DNA of 64,000 nucleotides from Xanthoparmelia taractica. Lineage: Eukaryota > Ascomycota > Lecanoromycetes > Lecanorales > Parmeliaceae. The position numbers and the translations under genes are program-made. The notes below the pieces were generated by a model. The model was given only the letters and a program-made list of their open reading frames with translations. It did no database searches and had not been told where the DNA came from. Shown here one piece after another: positions 48,288 through 60,958 of the stretch. The stretch lies in NCBI GenBank assembly GCA_033085395.1, contig JANQBS010000090.1:84250-148249 (forward strand), given 5' to 3'. Positions within the stretch are counted from its first letter, which is position 1, and each line of letters opens with the position of its first letter.

Positions 48288-48579
48288 AGGGCTAATGACG
48301 AGTGAGCCGTTCCTGCGAACCAAGTATAAGAGCGGATTTGGTATTAATGCACGCTTTACCCGCTCAAAGCAATCTATTGACTGTCCTTTTACTCTTATGT
48401 CAAGATATTGTGTGCTTCTTCTTCCGATACCTCAATGCATACAGTTCTTGATGTACGGTACCATTCAAGCACACTGTTTGTCTGTCGTTCTCACACTCTT
48501 TCTTCTCGGCAAGATGATCGCTTTTGCCCCTCCCCTTCCCCTTGCCCGTGTCTTCTTCCCCTGTCCGGATCATCCGCCA
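48288..48579. other. convergent 3' intergenic region
   Basis: 292 bp between the stops of the oxysterol-binding protein gene and the coiled-coil gene. No feature is recognised apart from pyrimidine-rich DNA near 48500-48600. Confidence 0.4.
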
Positions 48580-50268
48580 TCACACCCGTCCGGGCGCACT
48601 TATATCCCTCCTCAATTCACCAATCTCTACCATTTTCCTCCTGGGCGTCCCATTCCCCGCCGCTATGCTCCTTGCCCTACCTCTCCTCTGTCGAATCTGC
48701 TCCAAAGCGTCCTCTCTGCTGATTCCCCCAGGCGTAGCTGGCGCAGGGGTGAAAGGTACGTCATCTTTCAGGGGTATGGTGACTGTTTTGGTGTAGCTGA
48801 TGGTCCGTGGTGGAGGGATGGGAAGAGGACGAGGCGTGTGGGGAAGGTTGAAAGAGGGATTCGGTTGGCTGGGAGATGCTTGGAGGCTTGGGCGGTTGGT
48901 GGCTTGTATTATCGACTGAGGAGATTGAGTAGAGGGTTCGGGTGTTTTTTGGGCGGGAGGAGAGAATGATGGTCTGGTTGGTGACGACACTTTGTAGAAT
49001 GTACCTGTCGTTGGAGAGAAGCTAAGGAGATCTTGGTCCGTATTTTCTCGCTGTAGGAATGATCGTGGCGGTGGTGTAGCCGGTTGTTGGTCATGCGCCA
49101 ATACTAATACCGGTTCCGCAAATTGTTCCAAAAGGGGATTTGTCGCCGTTTCTGAAGTAGGCGTTTCGGATTTGTTTATAACCTTGGATGCCATCTCCGC
49201 CATTTGCGTAGCCAAGGTATCGTCGTGAACGTACTCAATATTCTGTCTCTCGGCAATGCGGCAGGAGCAGCACTGGAATTGACACTCCATTTTCATAAAA
49301 TGGACCTGGTCATCTGCTCGAAACCTCATCCTCTTCTCGATCCTCAGCTGCTCCTCTAGTAACTCCAGCTGGTCCTGTACTTGAAGGGCTTGCGGATCCA
49401 CATTCTCCTTCATGCTCTCGCTTCTTCGGCTTCGTTTTTTCGATAAGGAGGAGTCCGCCCCGTCTCCGGACAGCGGCAGAGCAATTGATTGCTCGAATAC
49501 TTCCCTTGCAAACTCCATTTCCTTTAAGCTTGTCTTCAGTGCGTCCCGCTCTTCCTCAATAAACCTGTTCTGCTGCTTCTGCTTCTCCATCTCTTGTTGC
49601 AGCTCGAAAAGTTGACACTGGACCACTGAATTTTTTTCCTCTCTTGTACTCGCCTTCCGTCTCTGCGCCTCAACTTCTTCCCTCATCAACGTGTATTTGT
49701 TTCTGGCGGATTTCAACTCTTCTTGTAGCTTCACCATCGCGCTGGAGGACTTGAAAGCTTCTTTTCTCGCCCTTCGAACCTCTTTTTCGTAGACTGTTTG
49801 TGCATGGGCCTGGGTCTCTTTGGATCGCTGAAGCTCCTCCTGTTCCATCGATCAGCCGGATCCTTCTGTCAAAATCGATCGCCCTACCATGACACCCTCG
49901 ACTCTCTCGCCGACCCTCCTTTCTCTCGCTCTCCCTTCTTCAACATCCTGTCTCAACAGCCTATTCTCTTCCCTCAGCCTTCTCGTCTCACTCTCGGCTT
50001 CCTCGCGCCCCAATACAGCCCGTTTAAGGGCAGCCTCGTTATCCTTTCTTCTCTGTGCAGCCTCCTTGCTCAAATTATTGAACTGCGCAACTTTGCCTTG
50101 AACATCTGAACTGTCCCGAGAATGCACTGTAAAGTGATCATTCCGTATGCTGGAAATGGAGGGTAGCGACGGCGACTGTGGGAGGAGTTGTTGTCTGTTT
50201 GCGCGTTCTGGCGAGACGGGGAAAAGGGGAGTACCTGGAGACGCTGGGAAGCTGAACACCGGGTCCAT
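48580..50268 (-). CDS. fungal coiled-coil protein of unknown function
   Basis: Two exons, 50268-49888 and 49839-48580, separated by a 48-nt intron, give 546 residues. Residues ~35-285 are predicted coiled coil by eye (NLSKEAAQRRKDNEAALKR; RRARKEAFKSSSAMVKLQEE). It ends in a Cys-containing helix MECQFQCCSCRIAERQN near 300 that I believe recurs in fungal relatives. Residues ~350-490 are Pro/Ser/Thr-rich and disordered, and the last 50 are basic (EQIRQRRGRARS). A spindle-pole, septum or chromatin role would fit such an architecture, but no function can be assigned. The intron join gives the continuous heptad VEGVMEELQRSKETQAH, supporting a single gene. Confidence 0.82.
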
Positions 50269-50580
50269 GCGAGTAGAATGGACAAGATCCGACCTTTATG
50301 TACGCGGGACTAAGATGCAAGTCGCAAAGATGTAGAAAGTGAGACACAGAGAAACAGAAGTCAGAGGCGGCTGCACTATCTGCGTTGCTGGGCAACGCCC
50401 GCGTAACGCTAATGCACCGCGCTTAATTCGGTAACGATCGAAAATCTGAATTTTCAGTGGACCGAGAGACATGTTCAAGTGTACTTTATGTGGCATGTTG
50501 TAGGATTTATATTGAACTACCTGAACCCTAGAGTGGATCCAAAGCTTTGAAGATACTGTATCACCAGTAATTTTCAAGTA
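50269..50580. other. intergenic region
   Basis: Between the coiled-coil gene start and the stop of the next minus-strand gene. It contains the promoter of the coiled-coil gene. Nothing else is seen. Confidence 0.4.
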
Positions 50581-52938
50581 TTAAATTCTTTGCCGCTTCC
50601 CCCTTGAGTCAGTCTCACGTCTGTCATCATCATCATCCTCCTCTCTCCTGGATCTCTTCTTTTTACTAGCCTCCTGAAGCTTGAGCTTCCTGAGCCTACA
50701 TTCTTTCTCATTTTCTTTTGCATCCTCTATCTCCAACAATCTCCTTCTTCTCTGCGCCGCGAGTATTGCCAGCTCGATCTCTCCTTCGCTTTCGTCTTCC
50801 GATGTTGTCAACCGTAAACCAGGGATTGATGCGGATTGACCATCTTGCTGTGGACTCGTGGATGTGGTTTGCACCTGCGAAGGCGTCCGCTGAAACTTAG
50901 GAGCGAGAATGGTACGAGGTGATATTCCTGGCGTACCCGCCGAGCAGAAATTTTGACCCTGGCTGTCATTCCATATCGGCGTATTGAGGATAGGACCATG
51001 GTACCTCGCCTTTTTGTACGTCTGTACGATATCATAGTTGAGAGTCTGACCATCACAGGGTCCATCCCTGCTCCGCTTCGTCCCGTGAGCCTGGTACGAA
51101 CTGACTACCCCTGGCGGCTCATGTGTTTGTTGATGATTAGTTTCCGGGCGACTGTAACCCGACTGCTCCTGCTCATTGATCTCGTCCCCGTCAACACGAT
51201 AATGCCTCGCAGTCTTGGGATTCAGCTTGAGCTGGTTCTGATTTCTATGACTCCGCGAAAATTCCCTCAGTTCAGCCTCCTTACTCAGGTCGCCAAGATG
51301 ACGCGTGATATTAGCGCCCTCGTACCCGGCTCTGTCCTCACGATCTTTTCGAAGGGCTATGCGACTTTGTCCCCCGTAGTGCAATTTCGTGACGGTAAGC
51401 TGGTGGCAAAGAGTCCCCTTGTATGGAAGACTTGGTGGATCAAAGTGAGGGCAGCCATTCGGCTGGTCTGGGCACGCGTGGGTAACCCAAGGCTTCCCAC
51501 CAAATTCTCGCCTACCGTGTGCGCGACAAGCTTCAACCCAGTCCTCGACTACTCTCTCTTCTTCGCTTCCAAGACAGAATCTGTTCTTTCTTCGATGCTC
51601 CCATCGTGCATCGCGACCTTTAGCAGAGACGTCAAGATTCACGCATATCTCTTCGAAATCGCAGTAACGCTCCATGCACCACAAATGAAAATATGAGGCA
51701 TTTAAGAAAAGGTCATGGTTGGGATGCTGTACAGAAAGCTCATCGACCATGACGAGTAGCTGACCCTGATTGATCGTGCGCATCGGGCAATCCTTAAAGC
51801 GGCAACGAAGTCCGTTTGGGAACCTCTTAGCAGATCCGGCTGGTGTTTTATGTACCCGAAGCTTCAACTGGCTTTCTTTCGGATTGTGATGACCTGAATG
51901 GAGAGGATGATTGAACAGAAACCGATTGATCTCCTCTGCCGAGAAAAGCCTCGAAGGGTCCAGTTCCCCATCTCTGGTATATTCGAAGATGTCCCACTTC
52001 TTTGGCGCTTGATTCAAAGGAGTATATGCGGTATTCGGAATGTAATGTCTTCGTTGGGTTCCTTGATGACCTTTAAAGAGTCTGCGTGGTTTCGTCAGTA
52101 CTACACTATGTTGGGCTTTCAGATTCGGCTCACTGCTCCCTGCCGATATTACACGATCTGCGGTGGAAGATCTGTCCTGAACCGCCCTCCTACCTATTAA
52201 ATGGGGCCGCTCTTGGATGTTGTAATCTGCAGCAGGACTAATCGCTAACTTTGATTCGCCACACATTAGGTGCAGACTCTCAAGGAAGTCCAGTCCTGGG
52301 GTGTGATCTGGAAGCTCGAAATTCCCAGGAAAAGATAGATCGAGGTCACGGCCAGAAGGACTGGAGGTTCCAAAGAGATCCGACAAGTCCTTGATAGCGC
52401 GTACCGATAAGTCTCCTGGATCAACGGTATCCTGGAATATCAGGTTCGGCTCTTGTGTGCTAGCGATCTGAGTTGAGGCAGCCTCATCATTGTGGTCATA
52501 TGGAAAGCCTGGTAAAGAGTCGCTCGCGGGCTTTGCAGCCGATGCATCGAATCCTGGTTCAAGGAAAACCTCCTTGTGATCCTCGCCATCCAAACCATTC
52601 GCATGCTGAGAAGCTTCCAGAGCATTATCATTTACTGCTGAAGAGTAACAGTCGTCCCAGTCGATCTGATCCAGATCATCGTTACACTCAGGCAGGTTGT
52701 TCAAATAATCAAGGTCTAGTGCAAAGTCCAATGCAGTAGCGGGGGTGAATTCCTCTTGCAAGCTGTCATCAAACCGCAGTTCTTGGGTAAACCTTGTCCC
52801 CATCTCCTGACTAACATCGATCTCGGGCGTTGTGGAGACAAGGTTCTGTGTACACGTTGGATTTGGATCAGACGCATTAGCTGCCATCATCATGCTAGTT
52901 GCTGGAATGCTACCCTCTGTTAACTCGGATCTGAGCAC
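50581..52938 (-). CDS. intronless fungal-specific protein with Cys/His core and basic C-terminus, function unknown
   Basis: A single frame of 785 codons. The first ~330 residues are acidic and low in order (for example LDLDYLNNLPECNDDLDQ). A folded core at about 330-520 contains the ordered Cys/His set GLRCRFKDCPMRT, VQHPNHD, HLWCMERYCDFEEIC and later THACPDQPNGCPHFDP, which may bind zinc. The tail is basic, with RRRRLLEIEDAKENEKECR and KKKRSRREEDDDDDRRETD, and ends KRQRI, a strong nuclear-localisation candidate. I recognise the core as a recurring fungal hypothetical family but cannot give it a function. The acidic N-terminus plus possible zinc core would suit a transcription or chromatin role; this is inference. 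The first ATG is used; a second Met at residue 16 is possible. Confidence 0.85.
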   Translation of the reverse strand: MLRSELTEGSIPATSMMMAANASDPNPTCTQNLVSTTPEIDVSQEMGTRFTQELRFDDSLQEEFTPATALDFALDLDYLNNLPECNDDLDQIDWDDCYSSAVNDNALEASQHANGLDGEDHKEVFLEPGFDASAAKPASDSLPGFPYDHNDEAASTQIASTQEPNLIFQDTVDPGDLSVRAIKDLSDLFGTSSPSGRDLDLSFPGNFELPDHTPGLDFLESLHLMCGESKLAISPAADYNIQERPHLIGRRAVQDRSSTADRVISAGSSEPNLKAQHSVVLTKPRRLFKGHQGTQRRHYIPNTAYTPLNQAPKKWDIFEYTRDGELDPSRLFSAEEINRFLFNHPLHSGHHNPKESQLKLRVHKTPAGSAKRFPNGLRCRFKDCPMRTINQGQLLVMVDELSVQHPNHDLFLNASYFHLWCMERYCDFEEICVNLDVSAKGRDARWEHRRKNRFCLGSEEERVVEDWVEACRAHGRREFGGKPWVTHACPDQPNGCPHFDPPSLPYKGTLCHQLTVTKLHYGGQSRIALRKDREDRAGYEGANITRHLGDLSKEAELREFSRSHRNQNQLKLNPKTARHYRVDGDEINEQEQSGYSRPETNHQQTHEPPGVVSSYQAHGTKRSRDGPCDGQTLNYDIVQTYKKARYHGPILNTPIWNDSQGQNFCSAGTPGISPRTILAPKFQRTPSQVQTTSTSPQQDGQSASIPGLRLTTSEDESEGEIELAILAAQRRRRLLEIEDAKENEKECRLRKLKLQEASKKKRSRREEDDDDDRRETDSRGKRQRI

Positions 52939-55117
52939 CGATGTCGGATTTGTTCGTCCTGATACTCTTTCGATGGTGTAAGCGGTGCAATCGTCAGGTT
53001 GGCAGGTCGATTAAGGCTTCGTGTGCGTAAATGGCTTATTGTATAAGAAGGCCAGAGATGCTGACGAGTCTGGAGAAAAAGGCTACGCGATGCCAATCAA
53101 TGCTCTTTGTGTATGCACAATGGACAAAGAAGACGTCGACAATTGCATTGTGTTCGCGAAAACGAAACAAAAGGAAGCTTTGGCATACTGTTGTATAATA
53201 GATGAAAGCAGAGCTAAACAAAGATACGAAAGTAGACCAACAAAGAATTATTCAACAAAATTGTTCCTACTGGCGCCTATGTCTCACTGCTGTCGTCGCT
53301 GCTGCGATGTCGAAAGGCATATCTGAAACAATCAGCGAATGATTCAAAGGTCATGGATAGAGGAAATCTCGAGAGAGCCAAGTTTCATCGCGGCACAAAT
53401 TGTCGGCTGTCAACAACAATGTCAGTCAGAGCGGTATAAGGCATTAAAATCTCATTAAATCGGCGCGACAGCATTAGAATTCGACGCCTGGGGCTTTCAA
53501 TTCGTCTGGGAAGCTACCTTTTGACTGTAGTCTTGGTGCTGTGGGACTCAAGCATTTGAACTCTTTCACTTGCCAAATCTCTTTAGATATTCACCACTCT
53601 CGATCCAGTCGCTCATGTCGAAAGCAGAGATTGAGACGGATTTGGCAGGACGTCCACATTATAATTTGCTGTGCAATGACCGTCTCCATCATGGCTTAGA
53701 CTCCCTGGGATTCAACAACTTTTGCACAACCAGTTGGCAAAGCAGAACACTTTTGGTTCGCAATCTTTGCTGATCTAGAGGGAGAGTCTCGAATGTGGGT
53801 GCGGTAACAAGGAGTAGCGGAGATGCTACTACATCATCTGAAGGCGAATACCCTCAACCATGCTGTGATGAGGAGATTTAAAAGTTTCAGCACGGCCAGG
53901 ACTGAACGCAGCGGCCAATATCCTGATATTGCTCGCTCTTTCTAAATTTCTACCAGCCACAGACTCTACAGACGGAATATATGGAACCCAAGCCGACAAG
54001 AGCAACACGAATCCCGTTTTTCGATATTCGGAAAGATAGCACGGTGACAATGCTCTTAAGTCCACCGAGTCAACGCCTAGACCTTTGCGTCTAGGCTCTA
54101 AATTCAACTGGTAGTTAGCTATGTATATACTAAGGTGCTTGGGGTAAAAGAAAAGTCATTGTTTTCTATTTCAGTAGGTCTCCAAGTCAAAAATCAACAG
54201 GATGTTTCAGAACAGGTCTGTGATAGAATCTGGGTCTCATCATATCAGTCTCGCCAAGGCGTGCAGTAAGCCTGTTTCAGTCGATCTTAGTCGAAATGGT
54301 GTACTGCATACCTGGGGAAAGCCATCTAATTGTGAAGGTCCCCGTTGCTGGTCTTTCTAGAGTATGCTTTGGTGGATGGGGTCTGCATCAGGGGTCGTCT
54401 CGAAAACTGCCACCAGAATATAGAGCCAATTAGTCACATCTCGTATCAGGTATTTACCTACAAAAACTATGAAGTCAGTACCCCTTCTTCAGACATTGGG
54501 AAGCCGAGCGCTAAAGAGACGTGGAGGACAGCGAGGGGTATGTGCTGGCTGCTGAATGCCGATCCGCTGGGGGAACTCTAGTGGTGGTGGAGGGGCCAAC
54601 ACGGCCACCGTCGCAATTTACTGCGGTCAAAGTAGTATGTGTGTCCTAAAACGCCGTTCCTATTGCGTTGCGAATCCCAGGCCATGGAATCTACCACCGA
54701 GCTGAGCAGATTCATTGCTCATTTGCATCTGCATGGATATTGACCTTGGCTCCTTCGTGAAGGTATATATATCTGAACGGCGCAGATAATGCTGGCAGGA
54801 GAATACTGAACATAACATCTGTTTCTGGAGTGCGGATTCGATCCGTGCTTGCCAAGAACAAAGTATAGGTACCAGCAGGTAAGGTACTTACTCTTTCACA
54901 TCATACTCACAGTTAAGACTAAGCGCAGGCGCGTTTCATTTGGAGAATAAGGTGCTTAGAGATCGAGAGGCTTCAAGGCTATTTCGCTCGTTGCTTGCAT
55001 TGATTAACGGGCTGAGCAAATGCCCTTCGACAGCTCAAGGTTTTGTGATAGGAAACACCCACACCTCGGGCCTCCACTGTCTTTCCCGGACGTTCTAGCC
55101 AGCCAGGCGCAAAAACA
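52939..55117. other. 2.2-kb divergent intergenic region
   Basis: It lies between two genes transcribed away from each other, so both promoters are here. Open frames are at most about 100 codons and show no family features. A TATATATA-like stretch near 54769-54776 lies about 350 bp before the DIP2-like start and could be its TATA element. Confidence 0.45.
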
Positions 55118-58100
55118 ATGGCAGAGGAGAATCCAGAATTGCAGGACAAATTAAAAGAGCTAGACATCGAGCTTAGAGAGGGAGAAATTACACAGAAGGG
55201 GTACCAGAAAAGGCGAACTCTCATCCTGTCCCAATACCTCGCGCCTCCCGGTGAATCTGCTCGAGGCTTGCGCTTGCACTCTCTCGACGATACAGCTCAT
55301 CCCACCAATGATGGATCGCGTACTGCTTCTCTCGCTGCGCTTACCCACAACTCGCTTTCTCCTCGGCCTGACGTGGCCCAACCTAGCGCAAAGATGGGCA
55401 GGCCCGAGGCGACAATGGACAGTCAGAACAGTTACCCAGGAGGACAATTGGGAGTTAGGAATCCGAGCCCTGGACCGTCATCGAGTGGACAGGGTTCTTA
55501 CAGTTCGCGGCCAAGTGAGGAACGAAGCCGAGGTGATGGTCAATACGCATTCAATCCCGCAAACGACGGCGCCTACGGTGGACAGCAAGGCGGAGACTAT
55601 GGAGGTGGCAGTCAGACCAGGCAGTCGACCATGCTGGACCAAGCTTACTTCTCAGACTTCGCAGGCGATCAGCATGAAGCTCAGCGCGACAGCTACGGAG
55701 GTGGACCACAAAGATACTCGACTGTCGACACGTTTTCCCCAACGGCGAACATCGCACCTCCAGTGTTGAGGAATAGTGATCTACCTCTCCTCGATACTTT
55801 AAAACACCAACTACCCCTAGAACCGAGAGAAGTTCCCTTTGCTGTCTATGATCCGCATAATAGCAACATTCCAATGTCGAAGTTCGACAACATAGCCACC
55901 GTCTTGCGCCACCGGGCTCGCACAAACCCCAAACAGCCTGCATACTGGGTATTAGATCAAAAAGGCAAAGAGTTCTCGTCTATTACTTGGGAGAAACTGG
56001 CGAGCAGGGCGGAAAAGGTCGCACAAGTTATCCGAGACAAGAGTAATTTATACAGAGGAGACCGCGTCGCGCTGATATACCGCGATTCCGAGATCATAGA
56101 CTTCGCTGTTGCCTTCATGGGTTGCTTCATCGCTGGCGTTGTGGCTGTCCCAATCAACGATGTCGACATCTCGACTACCAACCTTTCAGACTATCACAGA
56201 CTGAATGTGAATCTCACCACCACGCAGGCGCATCTAGCGCTAACCACGGACGTAAATCTGAAATCTTTCCAACGAGACATAACAACTCATAAGCTGAATT
56301 GGCCCAGAGGGGTCGAGTGGTGGAAAACGAACGAATTTGGGAGCTTCCACCCAAAGAAAAAGGACGAAATACCACCACTGATCGTCCCCGATCTCGCATA
56401 CATTGAATTTTCAAGAGCTCCTACGGGAGACCTTCGAGGTGTTGTAATGAGCCATAGGACCATCATGCATCAGATGGCTTGCCTCAGCTCGATGCTTCAG
56501 ACTATACCTACCAATGGCAACGATACCTTCAATCCAGATCTTCGTGACAAGGCAGGACGGCCCATGACAGGATCAAACGCGGGAGAAATTTTGTTAAGCT
56601 ACCTCGATCCTCGCCAAAGCATAGGTCTAATACTGGGACTGCTCTTCACCGTTTATGGTGGTCACACTACCGTATGGATGGAGGCTCGGGCAGTCGAGAC
56701 CCCTGGTCTCTACGCGAATCTAATCACTAAGTACAAAGCAACTTTGATGATTGCAGACTATCCAGGCCTAAAACGTGCAGCATACAACTATCAGGCAGAC
56801 CCCATGACAACGCGCAATTTTATGAAAAAGTTTGAGCCCAACTTCTCAAGTGTTAAGTTATGTTTGATCGATACCTTAACAGTGGATTGTGAGTTCCATG
56901 AAATTTTAGCAGACAGGTGGCTCCAACCTCTGAGGAACACAAGAGCTCGCGAACTTGTGGCTCCCATGCTCTGTCTTCCAGAACACGGTGGTATGGTAAT
57001 AAGCGTACGTGATTGGCTTGGTGGCGAAGAGCGGATGGGTTGTTCACTGGGAACGCATTCTTCAGATGATGATGAAAGTCATGACGAGAAAAAGGGTGTC
57101 AAGGTTGTTGTACCAGGGAACGCGTATGGTAGTCTGATCGGTGGTGGTCCGAAGAAGCCCGCGGGCCCCAAAGCACGAACAGAGCTTAGTGAGGTCCTCT
57201 TGGACAAGGAGTCATTGAAAAAGAATGAGGTGGTGGTAGTAGCCATGGGCGATGAAGCCAGACGCCTAGCAGGCAATGAGCCTGGCACGGTCCGAGTTGG
57301 AGCTTTTGGATACCCGATACCGGATGCAACTCTAGCGGTCGTTGATCCTGAAACGAGCCTACTTTGTACTCCATATGTCATTGGAGAGATCTGGGTTGAC
57401 TCTCCATCGCTGTCAGGGGGCTTCTGGGCGTTGCCTAAGCACACAGAAACAATATTCCACGCCAGGCCATACAAGTTCCAGGAAGGTAATCCTACTCCAA
57501 TGGCGGTTGAGCCAGAATTTCTTAGGACTGGATTGCTCGGGTGCGTCATTGACGGCAAGATATTCATCTTGGGGCTCTACGAAGATCGCCTACGGCAGAA
57601 GGTTGAATGGGTGGAGCACGGCATGGAAGTAGCGGAGTACCGCTATTTCTTCGTTCAACATCTCATCATCAGTATCATGAAAAACGTGCCCAAGATATAT
57701 GATTGCACCGCCTTTGACGTCTTTTCGAATGATGAACATTTACCAATTGTATTGCTTGAATCGCATGCTGCTTCCACGGCTCCTACGACTTCTGGAGGAC
57801 CACCTCGGCAGCTCGACACCGCACTTTTAGACTCTTTGTCCGAGAGATGCATGGAAATTCTGTATCAAGAGCATCATGTACGAGTCTACTGTGTCATGAT
57901 TACAGCTCCGAATACTTTGCCAAGAGTCACGAAGAATGGTCGGCGAGAAATCGGCAATATGCTGTGCCGAAAAGAGTTCGACTTAGGTTCCTTGCCGTGC
58001 GTACACGTCAAGTTCGGTGTCGAGCGAGCTGTATTGAACTTGCCTGTGGGTGTTGACCCTGTTGGCGGTATCTGGTCGCAAGTCTCGACCGAAGCCAGGC

Positions 58101-60958
58101 AAGAAATTCTCCAGCATCAGGACAAGCAATATTCTGGCGTTGACTACCGAGAGGTAGTTATTGACGACAGGACCTCGACACCATTAAACAACTTCTCAAG
58201 TATTGTCGATTTGCTACAATGGCGCGTGGCAAGGCAAGCAGAAGAGCTGTCTTACTGCACTATTGACGGCCGCGGCAAAGAGGGCAAAGGTGTGAATTGG
58301 AAGAAGTTCGACCAGAAAGTTGCGGCGGTGGCTCTGTACCTTCAGAACAAGGCCAAGGTCAGGCCTGGAGATCACCTGATCCTAATGTATACGCACTCGG
58401 AAGAGTTCGTATACGCAGTGCATGCTTGCTTCTGTCTTGGAGCTGTGGCCATCCCAATGGCGCCGCTCGATCAGAATCGCTTGAACGAAGATGCACCTGC
58501 TTTCCTCCATATTGTTGCTGATTTCCGCGTCAAAGCTGTAATCGTGAATGCAGAGGTTGATCATTTGTTGAAGCAAAAAATAGTCTCTCAGCATATCAAG
58601 CAGTCTGCACAGGTTCTAAAAGTTGGCGTACCTTCGTACTATAACACTGCAAAGCCACCGAAGCAGTCAAGCGGGTGTCGAGATCTAGGCTTTACGATGA
58701 AACCTGCTTGGATACAACCTAACTATCCAGTTTTGATTTGGACATATTGGACACCCGATCAACGACGCATAGCAGTACAGCTTGGTCATGATACGATCAT
58801 GGGTACCTGCAAGGTGCAAAAAGAGACTTGCCAGATGACTAGCTCAAGACCTGTTCTTGGATGCGTGAGAAGTACGATAGGATTGGGATTCATTCATACC
58901 TGCTTGATGGGCGTCTTTGTTGGTACGTCGCTGCTTTACCAAACTCTGGGCCTGCGGCTGACATTTCGACAGGAGCACCTACCTACCTTGTCTCGCCCGT
59001 CGATTTTGCTTCCAATCCCATGTCTCTGTTCCTCACTCTATCAAGGTATAAGATCAAGGATACCTACGCCACTGGGCAAATGCTAGACCACGCGATGAGT
59101 ACCATGCCTGGTAAAGGGTTTGCACTTCATGAGCTAAAGAACATGATGATATCAACCGAGGGTAGGCCAAGGGTAGATGTCTGTAAGTGATCACTAGCTC
59201 CCGTAAGATCTACACCGCATGCTGATGAGACGCAGTCCAGAAAGTCCGCCTACATTTCGCAGGGACTGGTCTTGATAGAACAGCCATCAACACCATCTAC
59301 TCACATGTCCTCAATCCTATGGTCGCCTCACGCTCGTATATGTGTATCGAGCCTATAGAGTTATGGCTCGACGTTCGAGCTCTTCGAAGAGGACTCGTCT
59401 ACCCTGTCGATCCTGATACTGATCCTTCTGCTCTTCTCATTCAAGACTCCGGAATGGTACCTGTCAGCACTCAAATCGCTATCGTCAACCCTGAAACTTG
59501 CAGACTTTGCTATATTGGCGAATATGGGGAAATCTGGGTGCAGTCCGAAGCCTGCGTGAAGTCTTTCTATGGATCTAGAGACGCCTTTGATGCAGAGAGA
59601 TTCAATGGGCGAACGGTGGACGGAGATCCTCATGTTACGTATGTAAGGACAGGCGATCTAGGTTTCCTACATAACGTTGTCCGGCCTATTGGTCCCGGAG
59701 GTCAACAGGTGGAGATGCAGGTGTTGTTTGTCCTGGGCGGCATTGGTGAAACGTTCGAGGTCAATGGCTTAAGTCATTTTCCGATGGACATCGAACATTC
59801 CATTGAGAAGTGTCACCGAAACATAGTGACCAATGGCTGGTTAGTTCTCACTCAGAGTCTCCTTGTCACTTCTGTGGGCAATGCTAATACTTACCTTCCA
59901 GTGCTGTTTTCCAAGCTGGCGGCCTCGTTGTTGTCCTCGTCGAAGTCGTTCGAAAAGCCTATCTCGCCTCCATAGTCCCCGTTATCGTCAATGCAGTACT
60001 AAATGAGCATCAAGTCGTCGTTGACATTGTTGCTTTCGTCTCAAAAGGCGACTTCCCACGCTCGCGCCTTGGCGAGAAGCAACGTGGCAAGATCCTTGCT
60101 AGCTGGGTCACTAGAAAACTGAGAACGATAGCACAGTTCGGCATCCGAGATGCGGACGGTGCTGATAGCCAGATCACTGAAGTCGCAGAGCCAAGGAGTA
60201 CCCTGGGAAGTGTCGTTGGTGTGGGAAGCTCGTTGAAGAATGTTGAGACTGTCAATGCGCCACCGGCGAGTCAGGAGCAACAACACGTACAGGACCATGC
60301 TGCCTTACCCACCGGCATCTCCGAGATGCCTGCAACGTACGAAAGCTCGATAGTCGAGTCCCCGCCCCTGCCAGCAGCGGACGAAGACAGGGACGACACT
60401 CCTACTGAAGCCCGCAACAACAAACACTTCTCGTCCAACATTGACGATAGGGGGGATCACAACGATCCGCCCTTCCAACCGTACAATCCACGAAACGACT
60501 CCCTTCTATCCCACAACGACACCGGCCTACCAGCTCCAGACCACTATCCCAACTACGCAGCCTACACCGCCAACCATGAGCCTGATCCTATTCTGGATAA
60601 TCCTGACAAACCCTCTTTTGATTATCTCTCCGACGCCCCAGCACCTCCCGCCCGCTACGATTCCAAACCAACTCTTACCTCTCAACGTACCCGCCAGGCC
60701 GAAGGCGATCTGTGGTCTCTCCCATCACAGCAACGGCAGCCACAATCCTCAAGAACAAGGCCGGCTGGACCGAACCATACACGCTCTGCCCGCTCATCGG
60801 ACCACTATGAATATGGCAGCGATGATGACTGGCGGCAGGACGCAGTTATGCATATGAACTTGGCGCGAGATGGGAGTAAGAGAGACACGCACGTTGGAGA
60901 TAGGAGTGGTGGGCTTTATGGGGCTTATGATGGGAGTGGATATGGGCATGCTATCTGA
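55118..60958 (+). CDS. DIP2/CMR2-like protein: DMAP1-binding domain plus tandem adenylate-forming domains
   Basis: Four exons close in phase: 55118-58922, 58973-59182, 59236-59839 and 59902-60958, giving 1,891 residues. The N-terminus is a DMAP1-binding type helix pair (LQDKLKELDIELREGEITQ). After a Gly/Ser/Gln-rich linker, a first AMP-binding-like domain spans about 256-880 and carries FSRAPTGDLRGVVMSHRTIM in place of the usual P-loop, and YGGHTTVWM. A second spans about 1024-1640, with LIWTYWTPDQRRIAVQLGH at the same place and YVRTGDLGFL near its end. The last ~240 residues are disordered. Animal DIP2 and yeast Cmr2 share this order and have been linked to lipid metabolism; catalytic activity of this protein is not shown by sequence. 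There is no signal peptide or membrane segment. Confidence 0.92.
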
